From NCBI GenBank assembly GCA_019022495.1, contig JAFEKR010000003.1, forward strand, positions 1,550,001 through 1,614,000: 64,000 nt of DNA. The letters are read 5' to 3'. Origin of the DNA: Epichloe hybrida (Eukaryota > Ascomycota > Sordariomycetes > Hypocreales > Clavicipitaceae). Positions within the stretch are counted from its first letter, which is position 1, and each line of letters begins with the position of its first letter. This document shows, one piece after another, positions 44,698 through 59,245 of the stretch. Under the pieces are notes generated by a model. It did not search any database. It saw only the letters and a list, made by a program, of their open reading frames with translations, and was not told the origin of the DNA. The translations under genes and the position numbers were made by a program.

Positions 44698-47600
44698 ATT
44701 ACCCTCTTACTTTTAGCTAGGCTTTTAAATAGCTTTTAGTAAGTACTATATAGCTATTTACTAAGTAGTAGCTATACTAAAATAATAATAAATAATATTA
44801 GTGTTTAAGTATAAATTCACCTATAACTCCTTATTATATTACTAACCTTTCCCTTTCTTATTTATAGTAAACTTTTCCTTAAATACTATTATATTATTAG
44901 TTACTATAACTTTACCTTTACTACTTACCTTATTATTAAAATAAAATTAGATAGGGAAAGCATTAAGAGTATTATTATTATAGCTATCCCTAATATCTAT
45001 TTAAGAAAATATTCCTATATATATTATCTATGTATAGGTTACGCGGACTTTAAGAAGAATTCTCTAGCTAAGCCTAATATCCCTTAGATTAACTATTAAT
45101 TCCCTAGCGCGCTAACTACTATTATTAAAAGGAAATATTTAAAGTATTATATCTAGTGTATTAAATATAGTAATACTTATAAGATAGTAAGTATATTATA
45201 TTCTTTACTCTTTTAGTCTCTAATTACCTATATCTCTCTAGGTAATACTAACTATATAAGGGGATTTTCTAGATTTTCTTACTACCTTTAATTAGGTAAA
45301 AACTTTAATAAATACCCTAAGTAATTAGGACCCTAATAACCCTAATAATTATATGTTTTCTAAGGTAACTTACTACTATTTTAGTACCTATTATCTAAAC
45401 CTTATTTTAGGGTTTAATTACGCTAATATAGCTTATTATATTTCCTTTAGTTTAACTAGGGCTACTAAGGTCTATTAGGTATATTTTATTATATATTCTC
45501 TAGACCTTTGCTTACTCCCTAGGTAAGCTACTTTAGCTATGTATAATTAGTATATTATTTTATACTAGTAACTTTTAGTTACTATATATCCTACCCTTAC
45601 CTTAGGGATTATAAGTTATTACTTCTCCTTTACTACTTATTTACTAACTTTTATAGCTAAACTATACTATATATTATAATTCCTAGAAGAGAAAAATAAC
45701 TTTATAGCTATAATATTATAATCTAGGATTTATACCCTAGGGGGTAGTAAAGCACTAGTTTTTCTAGGTAATAAAGGTAATGGTTTAGGAGGATAAGAGT
45801 AAGGGTACTAAGTACCTCCTTTATAATAGCGTTATTTTAATATATAAGAGGGTAACTATAGAAGGGTTTCCTATAAGACTCCCCTCCTTATAAGTATCTT
45901 TTCTTTTATTATTTAGTAAATAGTTTAATAAGGGTTTTAATTAGAGTGTAATAGTAGCTAATAAGGCTAGGCCTTTTTTATAATTACCTTATCCCTTATT
46001 ACTTATAACTTACTTATATCTTACTACGCTTTCTACTTATTTTACTTTAATAAAAAGCTTAAATTATATATTAAGCGCCTTCTATATTTTCTAATACTAC
46101 CTATTAATTATATTTACTTAGCTAGCCCTTCTATTTTACTAGGTATTTATTATCTTTATATATTTTCCTATAATCCCTAACTTCTTTAACTTTAAACTTA
46201 TTATTATTATCTTTAAGGTCTAGTATTAGCATATCCTTATCTAGGGCGTTTTCCTAGTAATTCTATAGCTCTAATAGGCTAATATAGAATATATTATATA
46301 GTTAGCTATACTTATTAGGTAGTGCTAGTTAGTATACTTATTTACTTATAGCATTAAGTATTTAAAATAGCCTAATAAATCTTAGGTTCAGCTTCTATTT
46401 TATATCCTTAAGCCTAATATTCTTTACTAATAGTAGTACTAAGTCTTCTCTTTTTAAGGTTATTAGCTAATATCTCTAGTTATAGTACTTTACCTATACT
46501 TTAGTAGCCCTTACCTAGTTATATACTAGTTTCTCCCTAACCTTATATAGCTTTTTAATATATATATAAGCCTCTAGGACCTCCCCCTCTATACTCTTAC
46601 CCTTAAGAGTAAGGTAAAACTTAGGTAAATAGCTTATAAGAGTATAGTTAGGGGAGTAGCTTATTATCCTATTAATAGCATTATTATATATAAATTAGGC
46701 TATTAGAAGTAGCTTTAGCTATAGTTATTAGTTCTCTTTAATAAAATATTATAGGTAATACTTAAGCACCTAATTTATTCTCTTTATTTACCTATTAGTT
46801 TAGGGGTAAAATACTATTAAAAGCCTTTACTTTATATATAACTAGTAATATACCTCTAACTAAAATTAGCTTATAAATACTAACCCTCTATTAGATATTA
46901 TGCCCTCTAGCGCTTTAAATTATAGCTTAATCTCCTTATAAAATAACTTTACTAATTTAGCTATGTTAATTATAGTTTTTATAGGAAGGAAGATAAAGTA
47001 CTTAGTAAATTAGTTTATAATTACTAGGATTATATTAGTTTTTTACTTACCTAGCTATACTAGTAGTAAACCTATAATAAAGTTTATTAAGATCTTTGCT
47101 TATGGTTACCTTAGTATTAGTAGTAATTTAAGGCTTCTATAAGGGTAGTGCTATCTTACTACTATACGCTAGTATACTCTATAGCTAGATATATAGTTTA
47201 AAATAGCTTTACTTATTACTAGCTACTAATAGTAATATTTTAGTAGCTCTAAAGTGTATTTAGTCCTAAAGTAACTTACTAATAAATTATTATAGTATAG
47301 TTATAGAAGCTCTTATTATAAGATAGGCTCCTATAGAATAACTACCTAGTCTTTATATATTAGGAGGCCCCTTATACTATATAACTATAGACTAGCTTTT
47401 CCCCTCCCTTTTACTTAGTAGTTAACCTTACCTTCACGCTTTTATAGATTTAAATCTTAGTCCTATACCTTTTATAATAGTTATACTAATGCTTTATTTA
47501 CTATAGATTAGTAAGGATTTAGTAATATAATAGCCCCCTAAATTACTTATACTATACTAATATCTTAAATATATATTACTTTCTCCTTAAAATCACCCTT

Positions 47601-48269
47601 ATTTAGCTAACCTATTACTAGATTTATAGTAGCTAACTAGCCTTTTACCTAGGCTACTCTTACCTTAGTAGGTTCTAAGACTAGTATTACACTATAACTT
47701 CTTTAATATATTAGTACTTCTTCTTTTACTATATAGATATTTACTATTTTCCTTTAAAGCTCTAGTAGGAGTGCCTTATTTAATATAGGTTTGCCTTTAT
47801 AATTAAACCTTCTTAATAATATATTTATAAGGTTACTCTTCCCTAGTCTATACTTAATTATAAAATAAAAAAAGTAAAGGAATATATACTATTATGCCTA
47901 TCTTTTATTTAGCTTCTATTACCTTATAAAGGTTTATAAGTTATAATAGTCTAATAGGACCTTTATAGGTATCTCTATGCCTTTAATATAATATTACTAG
48001 TATTTAAATAACTTTACTATAGTAAGTAGCTCTTAATTAGCTATACTATAGTTATATTTAGTATTTATAAACTTCCTTAACTAAAAGGCTACTAAATATT
48101 AATAGCCCTTATTATCTTACTAAGATAGGATTCTTACTATTACGAAAATTAAGGTATTTATCTTAATACACACTACCTAACTTAGGTTATAGTATTAGAG
48201 TAAAGGCGCTTGCTAAAAGGTATCTTTTAGCTAGTTAAACACTAACTACTTCTTTTCTCTAAATATAAA

Positions 48270-48660
48270 CCTCCTAGTCTAGATACTATTTTAACTACCC
48301 TTTATTAATATATAAAGAGATGCTATAATCCTAGAGTATTTATAAATAAACTATTAGTAGAAGTTATAAAACCTAAGAAATAACTATATATCCTTAAAAC
48401 TTATTAGCTCCTTCTATTCTTTAATTATATTAACTTAGTAAGTATTTATTAATATCTTATTAATAGAGAGAATAAACCCTAGGAATTTTACTAATTCCTT
48501 ATAGAAAGAGCACTTAGAGGGTTTTATATATAACTTTACTAACCTTATATATTTAAGGACTTACTTAATGTGTTTAGTATGCTTCTCCTTTATCTTAGAG
48601 AAGATTAAGATATTATCTAAATATATTATATAAATAGTATTAACTAGCCTATATAATGCT
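48270..48660 (-). pseudogene. Gypsy-D reverse transcriptase / connection relic
   Basis: The minus-strand translation gives pieces reading YLDNILIFSKIKEKH (YLDDILIFS..H is usual), then a KPSKCSFYK..VKFLGFILS block and a FLRFITSTNSLF-type stretch. That order matches Ty3/gypsy polymerases. The catalytic YxDD has its second Asp changed to Asn, and stops interrupt it. Surrounding gag (toward 50.5 kb) and integrase (toward 46 kb) are too decayed to outline. Confidence 0.75.
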
Positions 48661-50894
48661 TTATAAATATAACTCTAGAAAGTAGCTAAGGTATTTATTA
48701 ACCTAAAAGGTATTATAAGGTACTTATAGTGCTTATAATATATATAAAAAGCTATCTTCTATTTATTACTTTCTTTAATATAAATTTAGTAGTATATATT
48801 CTTAATATTAATCTTAGAAAAGAAATAGGCCTTTTAGTATTAATTAAGAATCTCTAAAATTAAGGGGAGAGTATAGTAATTCTTCTATATTACCTTATTA
48901 AGCCCTTAATAGTTAACATATAGCTATAGTGTTCTATCCTTCTTTAGTATAAATAAGATAAGCACGCCCGCTAGGCTCTTTAAGGGTCTTATCTAGCCTT
49001 TCTTTAGGTTATTATTAATATATTCCTAGAGCTCTCTAAGTTTACTTTAGAAGAGAAGGTAGATTAGTCTATATAGGGGTGTAGCTCCTAGTATAAGATT
49101 AATTATATAGTTAGTTAACTTCTTTAATAGGAGGCTCCCTGCCTTATCTAATATATATATATCTTTAAATTTATATAGTTTCTCTAGGATATCTTTAATA
49201 GTTCTATATACTTTTACCTTCTCTTTATCTTTAAGAGGGATAAACTTATCTTCTATTATGCTTATAATAGTATATATAATTATCTTATTATATATTACCT
49301 TTATAAACTTATAGGGAGTTAGTAGTAAAAAGGCTACCTTTCTCTTTTTAAATTACTATTCTTATAAGTATAAGTAGAGATATATATATTCTTCTAGAAG
49401 CATATATATTCTAATTAATATAAGGCTTCCCTCTACTCTTAGGTCTTTATAAATAGCTATATATAGTAACTTAAGGTCTTTCTCTTTACCCTATAAATCT
49501 TTAATTAAAATAGGTACCTTATAGATACTATATTAGGGAATTATTAGAGCCCTTACTACCTTTAAGATAGGTGCTATAGCCTTAGCTTAATTAAGCTTAT
49601 AAGTCTATGTAAATTAGGTGCTTATAATATTAATTTTAGCATAACTATTAAGATTTACTACTATTTTAATGTCTTTATGCTTATAAATAGTAACTAGTAT
49701 ATAGAATTAGTGTCTTACTAGTACCCTAGTGTCTAAGGTAAAGGTAAGGGCTTTTACTTTTACCTCTAGGAGTTTTCCTAACTTTCTTATTAGTCTTTCC
49801 TTAGCTTATTATAATTATAGAAGAAATACTTTATACTACTATAGTTATAGTACTATTTTCTTCCTTATAGTTTATTATTATTTAGGTAGGTAGCTAGGGT
49901 TTTTTCCTTATCCTTATCCTTATCTCTTTAGTCCTTATTTAGCTAATACCCTTATAAGAAGTTATATTTTTAGTGTTTAGCTACCTTATATAGCCCTTTC
50001 TCTTCTAAATTATTTAGCTTTTACTTATTCTTTAATATTACCTCCTAGAATTACTAGGTAAGTTATATAATATCTTCTTATATTAAACTAGTAATATCTA
50101 TATATAAGTTAATATAATCTTATAAGTTAGAAAGTAATTTTATAAAGAATATAAGAGTATAGGTCTTTTCTAGAGCTTATTCTAGGTGTTTCTCTAGTAA
50201 ATCTAAGTAAATACTAAACTTAATAGGACTTTAACTCTTCTTTTACTTTATGTTTTCTAGCTATATAGCTATTTATATATTATAGCTTATAGAGTTCTTA
50301 AGTATTGTAAGGATTTAGTCTTAGAACTTATCCTAGTTATCCTTAGGATAATCCTAACTATTAGCTAGTTATTCTTTAATATATTAGTCTTACCTAGCCT
50401 AATAGTTTATATATATATAGTTAAGTATAAAGAGGATCTTTTAGTTATCCTAGTAATACTTTTTCTTTACCCCCTTAAAGGTATAGTTAAGGTTATTAAG
50501 CTATATCTTATACTTCTATAGGTTTATAAGGTATTAGAGTTTTATAATATTTTAAACCTTAACTTCTTAGCTACTAAGGCTTAAGGATAAACTATTCTTT
50601 TAGCCTCTTTTTACTAGTTTTCTATAAGATTATATTAAGTTAGTAAGCTTTTTTTCTTAATCCTATAGTTCCTTAAGTTACTTAAGCTAAGTAATTTACT
50701 CTTTAACTACTACTTTTTTTACCCTTATAGTAAAGGGTATAGCTTTAAATAAGGTTATAGAATATAGTATATCCCTAGCTATAGTATTACTATTATTTAG
50801 CTAATCCTAAGTAGTATATAGTATAGTTCTAGTAAATTAGGTTATTCTCCCCCTTATATTACTCTTAGGTAGCTAGTAGGAGAAGCTTTAAAAT

Positions 50895-51096
50895 TATAAG
50901 AATAAAGGAATAGCTAGGTAAGAGGTATAGGGGTATTTATATATTAACTAAAGCTTACTAGGTCTAAGTATATTATATATGTGAGTTACTAACTTATAGG
51001 TAGTAACTCGCTAGTGTTACGTGAACCTAGCCTTAGGGCGTGGTGCGCCCGCCTAGTAGTGCGCTAGCGCGCTAGTGTTATAAGTAAGGCCTCACA
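50895..51096 (-). repeat. Gypsy-D 5' LTR (202 bp)
   Basis: It starts TATAAGAAT (mutated) and ends GGCCTCACA (intact), followed by GCGTG. Confidence 0.9.
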
Positions 51097-51164
51097 GCGT
51101 GGCCTAAGCTTTTACTAGGTAATTACGGCTACGACGCGTAATTAATATTACCTTTATTTTAACA

Positions 51165-54100
51165 CTAGAATCTCTCTCTTTTAATATAATTATTAACGCG
51201 TAATATTAATCATAGAAATAAAAAAGAAAGGCAGATTAATAATTTAATTAATAAGGGATATAAGGAAAAGAACTTATAGCCTATCTTAGTGTATAGTAGC
51301 TAATGAAAGGGAAATAATAATCTTACTTAGCCTATGAGCCTATATAAGGATAAGTAAATCCCTTCTAAATCCCTTCTTTTCCTTAAAATAATATATATCC
51401 CGCGCTATAGCGTATATATAATATCTTCCCCCTTCTAATATAATACCTTCCTTCTCCTACACACTACTACTAATTTCTATAGTTTACTAGGAGGGCCTAG
51501 TAAGCTAGCGTAGCTATAGCTACTAGGGATATTAACTATAGAGGCGTAAATCCCTTACATATTACTATCTTATCCCTATAGCTACCCTCCTAGAGAATTA
51601 CCTTTTCTCTTACTATATATATATTATATATAGGTAACCTATCCCTTTATCTAGATAGTTATTTAGTTAGTTAAGATAAAGCTTTTAAGGGCCTTATTAA
51701 GTAATACCTTTATAAAGGCATTAGCTAGGTTATCCTCCCTATTAATCTATGAAATCTTATAGAGTTCTTAGTGTTTATATAATTATTAAAGAGCTATAAT
51801 ATTAATTATTAGGTATTTCTCTTTTATTATACTAAGCTTAATAAGGCACTTATATAAGGAGTATAAATCCGTATATATAATAACTAGGATTTTTAGGAGC
51901 TTTAGTTATTTAGTAACTAGGTTTAGGGTTATTATAATTACATAAGCTATATTAACGCTAGCTACTATACTATAAACCTCTAAGGTAAGCATGCTTTATA
52001 TAACTCTTTTACTCTTTATTGAGCTAAAGTATATAATATTACTTTTAATTATGAATTTACTATTAGTATAATCCTTGTTAGCTAGGATAAGGATATATCC
52101 TAGTTAGGAGGATAAGTCCTAGTTATTAGTAAATAATTTATTTATAAAGGTAAAGAGCTTTACCTTCTTAAGGTCTATTAGGATAAATATTAGGCCTCTT
52201 TCTAGGTAATCTATCTGCTACTTTAGGCAGTAATTAAGGGCTTTTATATCCTCTAGGGTTAGGTCTTAGTGCTATGTAGTAATAGATAGATTAAAGCAAG
52301 CCTCTAGTTAGCATATTAAGGCGATGTAAGCGCCTTAGGCCCTTTGCTTAACATATTTACGCTTTGAATTAATTATTAGAACTAATTCTAACTTATTACT
52401 CTATCCCTTTTACTATATCTTAATAGCATTATTCTCTAGTGTAATAATACCTCTGTTAAACGTAAGGGGATTATCCTAGGTTAGGAATTACTTTAGCTTT
52501 ATATTAAAGCCTATAGTAACTAGTTAAGTCTTTTCCTTCTTAGAGAACTTCTTATCTAATAGGCTAAGGGTATTATTAGTTTATATTCTAATATATATAA
52601 AGTTAGGGCTTTCCTTTATAGTTATAAGTAAGTAAGGATTATATATAAAGGTTTCTATCTAGAGGTTCTCTTTATAATGCTTATAATATATAACTTACTA
52701 ATACGTTCTAGCCTTTACAAGCCTATAAAGGGGCTTTATAACCCTAAAAATCATGCTAGGTAGGTAAAGGTACTATATTTAAATTAGTAAGCGCGCTAGG
52801 ATTAGCTGCTCTAGGAATATATAGGCCTGTATATACGCCTAATAGATATTACATAGCTAGATAAGGAATTTCCTTAATCTTACTAATAGGGCTATTACGA
52901 GGATAAGGCATTAGCTTGCTTATTAAATTATTAGGGCCTATATAAGGATAGCCTATTTCCCTTTATCCTTACATCCTTAGATTATAAGGCATAACTTTTT
53001 ATAAGGGTCTATTATCTTACCTTTAATCTTATTAATAATTTAGGAATTAAAGATTTAAATCCTACTATGCTTCTTCTTATTAAATATAATGAATTTAAAT
53101 ATACCTTACTTAATTACGGCATTAATTTCTGCTTTTATTAATAGTTTAAAAGGTTTACCTAGGGTCTTTATAATTCCTTCCTTATATAGCTAAATTATAA
53201 GGGCTAAGTTACTATATTCTTTTGCTAATAGGAAGGTATTAGTTTCTTAAGGCATTATAGGAGAGTTCTTTTAGGGCCTTCTATGCCTATGCTTTAGTGG
53301 TATTACTAGCACTATATTCTTATCTTAGGCCTCTTGCCCTTCCTCCTTTTCCTCTTCCCTAGGCTTTACTATTTTCTCTATACTAGGATTATTATAGTAT
53401 AGCTTAATAGAGGTTAACCTAAAGGTCTTTAGGCCCCTAGGTATGTTAAGCATATAGCTCTCTCTAGTTATTACTAGTAGCTTATATAGGCCTACCTATC
53501 CCTTACTTTCTTACTAGACTTAGACCTTTAATTTAAGTAGTAAGTTAAGGGTCTTTAAGGTATCTAGGCTATTATGTTTAGTAAGGGCTTTATTAACCTT
53601 CCTAATAGCATAAAGCCTCTTAATCTCTTTAGTAGCCTTCTATACTATAATTATATACTATATAATATTAGGTAATAGTAAGGACTTATTTATTATATAT
53701 AAGTAAGCTCTAAAGATAAGGAGGGTTAGAATAAGGCTATTAGGGCCTATAGTGTTATTTAGGGCCTTTATTACTATTTATAAAGTAATAAGTTTAGGTA
53801 TTATAGGATATTCGCGCCTAATTATATTATAGGCCCTTTAGAGTAGCTTATAATACCTTTTAACCTTCCTAATACTATAGTATGCCTTAATAAGGACTTC
53901 CTTAATTAAAATTAATATTAAAGCTATAAATTATTTAAATTTGTTATTATGGAAGTTTATTCTAGTATCTATAGTAATAAAATCTAGAGGGCCTAGATAA
54001 GTATTAATCTAGTATATCTAGAGGGCTTCCTAGGTTATTTTTGTAAAGATATTATTAAGGAATTTCGCTATGTTAAATGCTATAGCTATATCTATAGCGT

Positions 54101-57100
54101 GAAGTATAAGGTAATTACTATCTAGGTAAAAAATATTTACTATTACTTTATAGTTAAAGCTATACTTATTCTTAAGGGTGAATTTAAAGTAATTAGGGCT
54201 ATTTATATATATCTAGTATTAGTAGCAGAGTCTTATTAGCTTCTTAATAGCCTTAATATTAATGTTATACCCTAATTTATAAAGAACCTTATATAGTTGT
54301 TAGATTAATAAATACCTAAAGCAATAGTGTAATTACTATAACTTGCCTTCTATAAGATAGCTCTAAGTAACTACTTCCTCTTTCTATATAAGTAGTATCT
54401 AAGCGTGCCCTTATTTATGTATAATAAGGACTTTAATATTTCCTTCTTATAGTGTATTTTTAGAGATAGTAAAATTTATTTATAAGTAGTTTATATTATT
54501 AAGGGATAAGAGGAATAGAGTGTTTATTAGTATAACCTAAAAGAGAATATCTCTAAAAGGGGTAGGTATATTAGCTACTTTAAGCGTGATAATTAGTTCT
54601 CCTACGCTAAATCTAACTAATACCTTTTTCGCCGTTAATTTATTAGGCTATAGTTTAGGTATTTAACGTTATAAAGTGAGGAATTAAGGATGCCTTACTA
54701 TAGAGAACTTTGCGGCTCCTGTATTAGGTATAATCCCTTAAAACGTTATATAAGAATAGTAATCTTCTAGTATAAATATTATTAGAGCTTTACTTAAGAG
54801 TTCTTACTAAAAGGGGTTTTCTTTACTTAGACTATAATAAGCTACTTAACTTATTAGGAATTAAACTATTCTTTTACTATTAAGTTACGTTCTATAATTA
54901 AAGAAGCTTATAAGTACTAGCCTATTTGTATTATTAGAGCTATTATTAAATCCAATGCTTTTTATATACTAGGTAATTTTATTATTAATAAGGGATTAAG
55001 GTTTATGTTCCCCTTTGTACTATGCGAGGAATAAATTATATAAGTTATTAGCTAGATCTATAAGGTAGTGGTTCTTAAAGCGTTAATACGCTTTCTTATA
55101 GTTCTCTTCTAGGTGCTTAAATAACTAGTATCCTTCCTTACCACACATATAGTATTTCTTTATATAAGAATTTCCTTCTTTTCCTTATAGTTTTAAAGGG
55201 TATTAGGTCTCTTTTCCTTTCTTACTATATCTCTAGTTAGTCTAGAATTACTCTAGGGTTATAGCTTTAGTTAGGCATTATTAATAGTTTTTCTTCTTTT
55301 CCTTAATAAGTTAGATTATTATTCTAATCTATTTATAAAATTCTTATAGTCCCTTTAGTAAGTCTATAATAACTTCTTTGCATTCTAGAATACTATTATA
55401 GGCTATTATAAGTTAATTCTAAAGTGCTCTTTTACTTTAGCTTACCTTAGGTACTACCTATTATAAGATAGCTAGCTTCTCTATAAGCTTATTAAAATAA
55501 TTAATTATTAATTTACTTAGGTTATTATTTATTATTCCTTATAAAGTAAAATTATTCTATTCTAGGAGATATCTTTTCTATATATCTTTAGTCTTAAATT
55601 ATTCCCTTATATAGCTAATAAGTATAGGGAGGTCTTATAGTTAACTAGGTTTAGAGAGGTAGTTTATATAGTATTATAAAGCTTTGCCTTTAAGTATAAC
55701 CTTAAAGGTATAACTAGCTTATTTAGGTTAGATATTAAGTAATTTACACTTTCTATAGAATATTTAAAGCTTTAATTTAAGGATATTATAGTTATTAGCA
55801 CTATAAAGTTATTCTTTAGGGTATACCTTTAATAGGTTTATAATTTACTTTAGTAAAGGTCTCTAAGTCTATAAGGGTTCTTTAAATACTTCCCTTTATA
55901 TTTATAAAAGAGGTAGTATAGTCTTTAGCAGGTAAGAGGGTAGCTTTATAAGAAGTAGCCTTAGAGTTTATTATTCCCTCTAACCTTCCTCTCCCTTATA
56001 TTAGGGAGAAGGAAGTATAGTCCTTTAGGCTATACTAATAGAAGTAATATTAGCCCTAGGTAGTAAGGGTTAACTCTATTAGTAATACTCCTGCTTATAG
56101 GTATTATTAGTAGTGTTATTAGGGTAGTTTTGCTAAATTATCTTAGGTAAAGGTATAGGTAGGGGGGTTACCTACGAATACTTATAAATAGTATTCTTTA
56201 GTGCCCTTAATTCTAGATTAATTAACTTTCTTATAGGAGATTAGCTTATTAATCCCTTTAATAGTAATTATACTAATAGGTAAGGTAAAGGGGTTAGTTA
56301 TTAGGATCTAATATTACTATTATCTAATAGATTATAGAAGAATTCTTTATTCTATAGGTTCTTCTAAAACTATATATACTTTTTCCTAGCCTCTTTAATT
56401 TCTTTAAGAGTCTAAAATTAGAATTCTTCCTAGTTTACTACTTCTTTAAGGTTATTTACTATTTTTATACCTCTTCTAATAGTTATATATACTTTATTAT
56501 AAAGAAAATAGTCTTAAAGTCTATTCTAGGAAAGGTCTCTCCCTTTTATAAACTTATCTCTTAACTATCTATAGAAGTTATTACTAAATTTAGAGAATAG
56601 TATTCTTCTAAATAACCTTTACTCCCTATATTATTTAGTCTTTATAAGGATATAAAGACTAATTTCCTTAGGTATTATTATCCCTTTGTGTTTAGAGCTC
56701 TCTATTTATTAGAGTAGTTCCTTTATAATATATTATTTAAGTCTTATAGAGATATAAGGGTATAGATTAGTGTAAATAAGGGTTTTCCCTTTATTAGGGT
56801 GTTTATTACTATCTCTAGCTTTAATGCCTTCTATAGTATTATTATAGCTATTACTCTTACTAGGAACTCTAAATTAACTAGAGGTCCTAGATAGTCTAGC
56901 TATATCTAATATTCTAATTAATTAAAGGGGAGCAAATCTTTAATATAAGGGGATAGGAGAGGTGTAGATATAAATTATATAACTTATATTTTCTAATATA
57001 AAGGATTATAAGGTAAGGCAGTTAACTTTAAATGTATAATAGAATACATAATAAAGAAAGATAAGGGGATAGCTTAGCTACTAGCATTAAACCCTTCTTT

Positions 57101-57312
57101 ATTATTTCGGAATTTATATAAATACAAATATTAATACTAAAGTAAGAAGAGAGCTATATTATACCTTTCTGTTAGTATAACTTATTATTAAACATAGCCC
57201 TCCTATTTTATAGGGTAAGTTATTATTAGGTAAGCTACCTTTCCTAATTAACCTTGCTAATCTATAGTGTTCAAAGACTACATGGTTATCTATGAAGGTA
57301 ACTACTAATTAG
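51165..57312 (-). pseudogene. Copia-B copy 3 gag-pol relic
   Basis: Full-length internal region with no usable frame. Collinearity with copy 1 places the RNase H side near 51.7-52.2 kb, the integrase/protease side near 54.2 kb and gag near 56.5-57.2 kb. It also serves as reference for the missing segment in copy 1 (equivalent to about 54295-56660). Confidence 0.7.
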
Positions 57313-57599
57313 TGCTAGTTTTATAGGGTATTGAATTTAATATAATAAGGTTATAAGCCTAAAGAATAGTATTATTATTAATTATTCATTCTAGGCTACG
57401 TTATGTGTGTAGAAAAGAGAAGTTAAAAGCTAGAATTCGTAATAATAGAAGGGAAAGGGGGCCGCGCGTTTATAGCCCTATATTTCCTAGCTAATTAACG
57501 GGCTAGGTTACGGGTTACGTGTAGGGCCTACGCGTGGCCTAAGCTTTTGCTAGGTAATTGCGGCTGCGATAGGCGATTGATATTACCTTTGTTCTAACA
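57313..57599 (-). repeat. Copia-B copy 3, 5' LTR
   Basis: Starts TGCTAGTT and ends TTCTAACA on the plus strand, followed by CTTTT. G+C-rich blocks (ggccgcgcg, ttgcggctgcgat) are kept. Confidence 0.92.
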
Positions 57600-57604
57600 C
57601 TTTT

Positions 57605-58410
57605 CTTTACTAATATAACTTTAAGAAAACCCTTTTTATTATTTTATTTACTATTACTAAGAATTATTTTCTATTATTATTATTATTATTATTATTATTT
57701 CTAATTATAATAATACCCTAAACTAATATAATAAAATTCATTAGTAACTTAGAAAAAATAACTAGAAGTTAATAAAGTATATACTTAGTACTTATATATT
57801 ATAATTAATAGGATAAAAACTTAAAAAAAGCTTAAATAACTTATTTACTATTTAAACTAATTAAATATTACTTTAAGCTTTATAATTCTAAAGCTTTAAG
57901 AAGTTATATATACTAACTTTTTATATCTCCTTACTATAATATATAAAGAAAGTATAAAAGATAGTAATATTTATAAAGTATTTATATATAACTAATAGTA
58001 TTAATTAAATTAGGCTATAAAACTAAATTAAGTTATTAAAAAAATTAAAACTTATTTTAAGTTATAATATTATGGCCCACTTTTATTTTATATACTATAA
58101 CTACTTTAATAACTATATTAAGTTTCATAAGCTTTATTATAACTACTATAACTTATTTTAAAATGTGATACTAAGACCTACTTTTATTTTATATACTATA
58201 ACTACTTTAATAACTATAATAACTTTAATAAGCTTTATTATAGCTAGTTAAACCTATTTCAAGATAAAATAATAGGACCCACTTTTATTTTATATATTAT
58301 AACTACTTTAATAACTATAATAACTATAATAACTCTAATAAGCTTTATTATAGTTAGTTAAACTTATTTTAAGATATAATACTAAGAGTTACTTTTATTT
58401 TATATACTAT
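57605..58410. mobile_element. hAT-like element 4, right-hand continuation with ~101-bp array
   Basis: This continues the host element of Copia-B copy 3. Four copies of CCCACTTTTATTTTATATA-type starts (58080, 58181, 58282 and, mutated, 58392) recur at 101-110 bp, in the opposite orientation to the array at 28539-29060. An ATT microsatellite lies near 57674-57700. It is cut at 58410 by Copia-F. Confidence 0.65.
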
Positions 58411-58706
58411 TGTTAGAACAAGCATGATATTAACAAGGCTACGCGCCTCTAATTGGCTAGGCGTGTTACATCGCGGACCCACATGTCTAGCCTAATCGCG
58501 CTGCGATTAGCATTAGCATATATAGCCTCTTTGCTAATAACCCTAATTAAGGCCCCTTTTCCTATAATAAATAGCATACCCTCTTTGCTTTTATTTAATC
58601 CCTCTTTTACTTACTTTAATAGACTAGAATATATAATAATTACGTATACTTTAGTTTACCTTAAAAACCCTACGCATAGGTTACTAGTATCTTATAAATA
58701 CTAACA
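58411..58706 (+). repeat. Copia-F 5' LTR (296 bp)
   Basis: Distinct from the Copia-B LTR except for the first and last bases. It has a G+C-rich block near 58440-58510. An 83-codon frame inside it is a chance consequence of LTR sequence. Confidence 0.8.
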
Positions 58707-59245
58707 CTAATCAATAGTTATCTCTATAAATATCACAAATTAGCAAGGTTTATAGAAAAGGTATTAGTATTAAGGACTTACCTTATAAAAGAGAAAGTGC
58801 TACTTTAAGATACTAAATATACTAAGAAAGAAGTATATTCTAGCTTTTCTTTTACTTTAAGTAACTATAACTAGCTTTATACTAAATCTAAGCTTATTAA
58901 CTTAATTAAGGCCTAGTTAGTAACTAGCCTAACCTATCTTTATTTATTTAATTAGCGTGTCTATTACGTAAATAAACCCTTAGAAGCGTGTTTATTAAAT
59001 AATTAAGGCCTAGTTAGTAACTAGTTTAAACCTATCTTTAGTTAATTAATTAACCTACTAAGGGGCGAAGATAATAGCTTTACTTATAATCCTTTAAACC
59101 TCTAGAATTTCTCTATTTTCCTTACCTCCTTATTTACTACTAATATTATAGTAGAATATTAAGATTAACTAGAAGAATCTGGATCCTAAGATATTCCTTC
59201 TAACTATAAACACACCCCCCCTAAAGATATTATAAGAGAAGTTAA

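Larger units (their letters stand above)
44496..51096 (-). mobile_element. Gypsy-D, full-length Ty3/gypsy element
   Basis: 6601 bp with LTRs of 202 bp (44496-44697, 50895-51096; TGTGAGAAC...CTCACA in the best-kept copies). The duplication GCGTG is at 44491-44495 and 51097-51101, inside the Copia-B LTR. On the minus strand near 48.6 kb the sequence reads as a Ty3/gypsy reverse transcriptase, which sets the orientation and superfamily. Confidence 0.92.
44272..57599 (-). mobile_element. Copia-B copy 3, full-length, 3' LTR split by Gypsy-D
   Basis: The target duplication CTTTT is at 44267-44271 and 57600-57604. The 3' LTR is 44272-44495 plus 51102-51164 (287 bp), and the 5' LTR is 57313-57599 (287 bp). 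The internal region 51165-57312 (6148 bp) is the longest of the three copies and shows what copy 1 lost. No intact frame remains. Confidence 0.92.

Noticed and set aside
58453..58704. 83-codon frame
   Set aside because: Lies wholly inside the Copia-F LTR, which has exact LTR ends. A chance frame.
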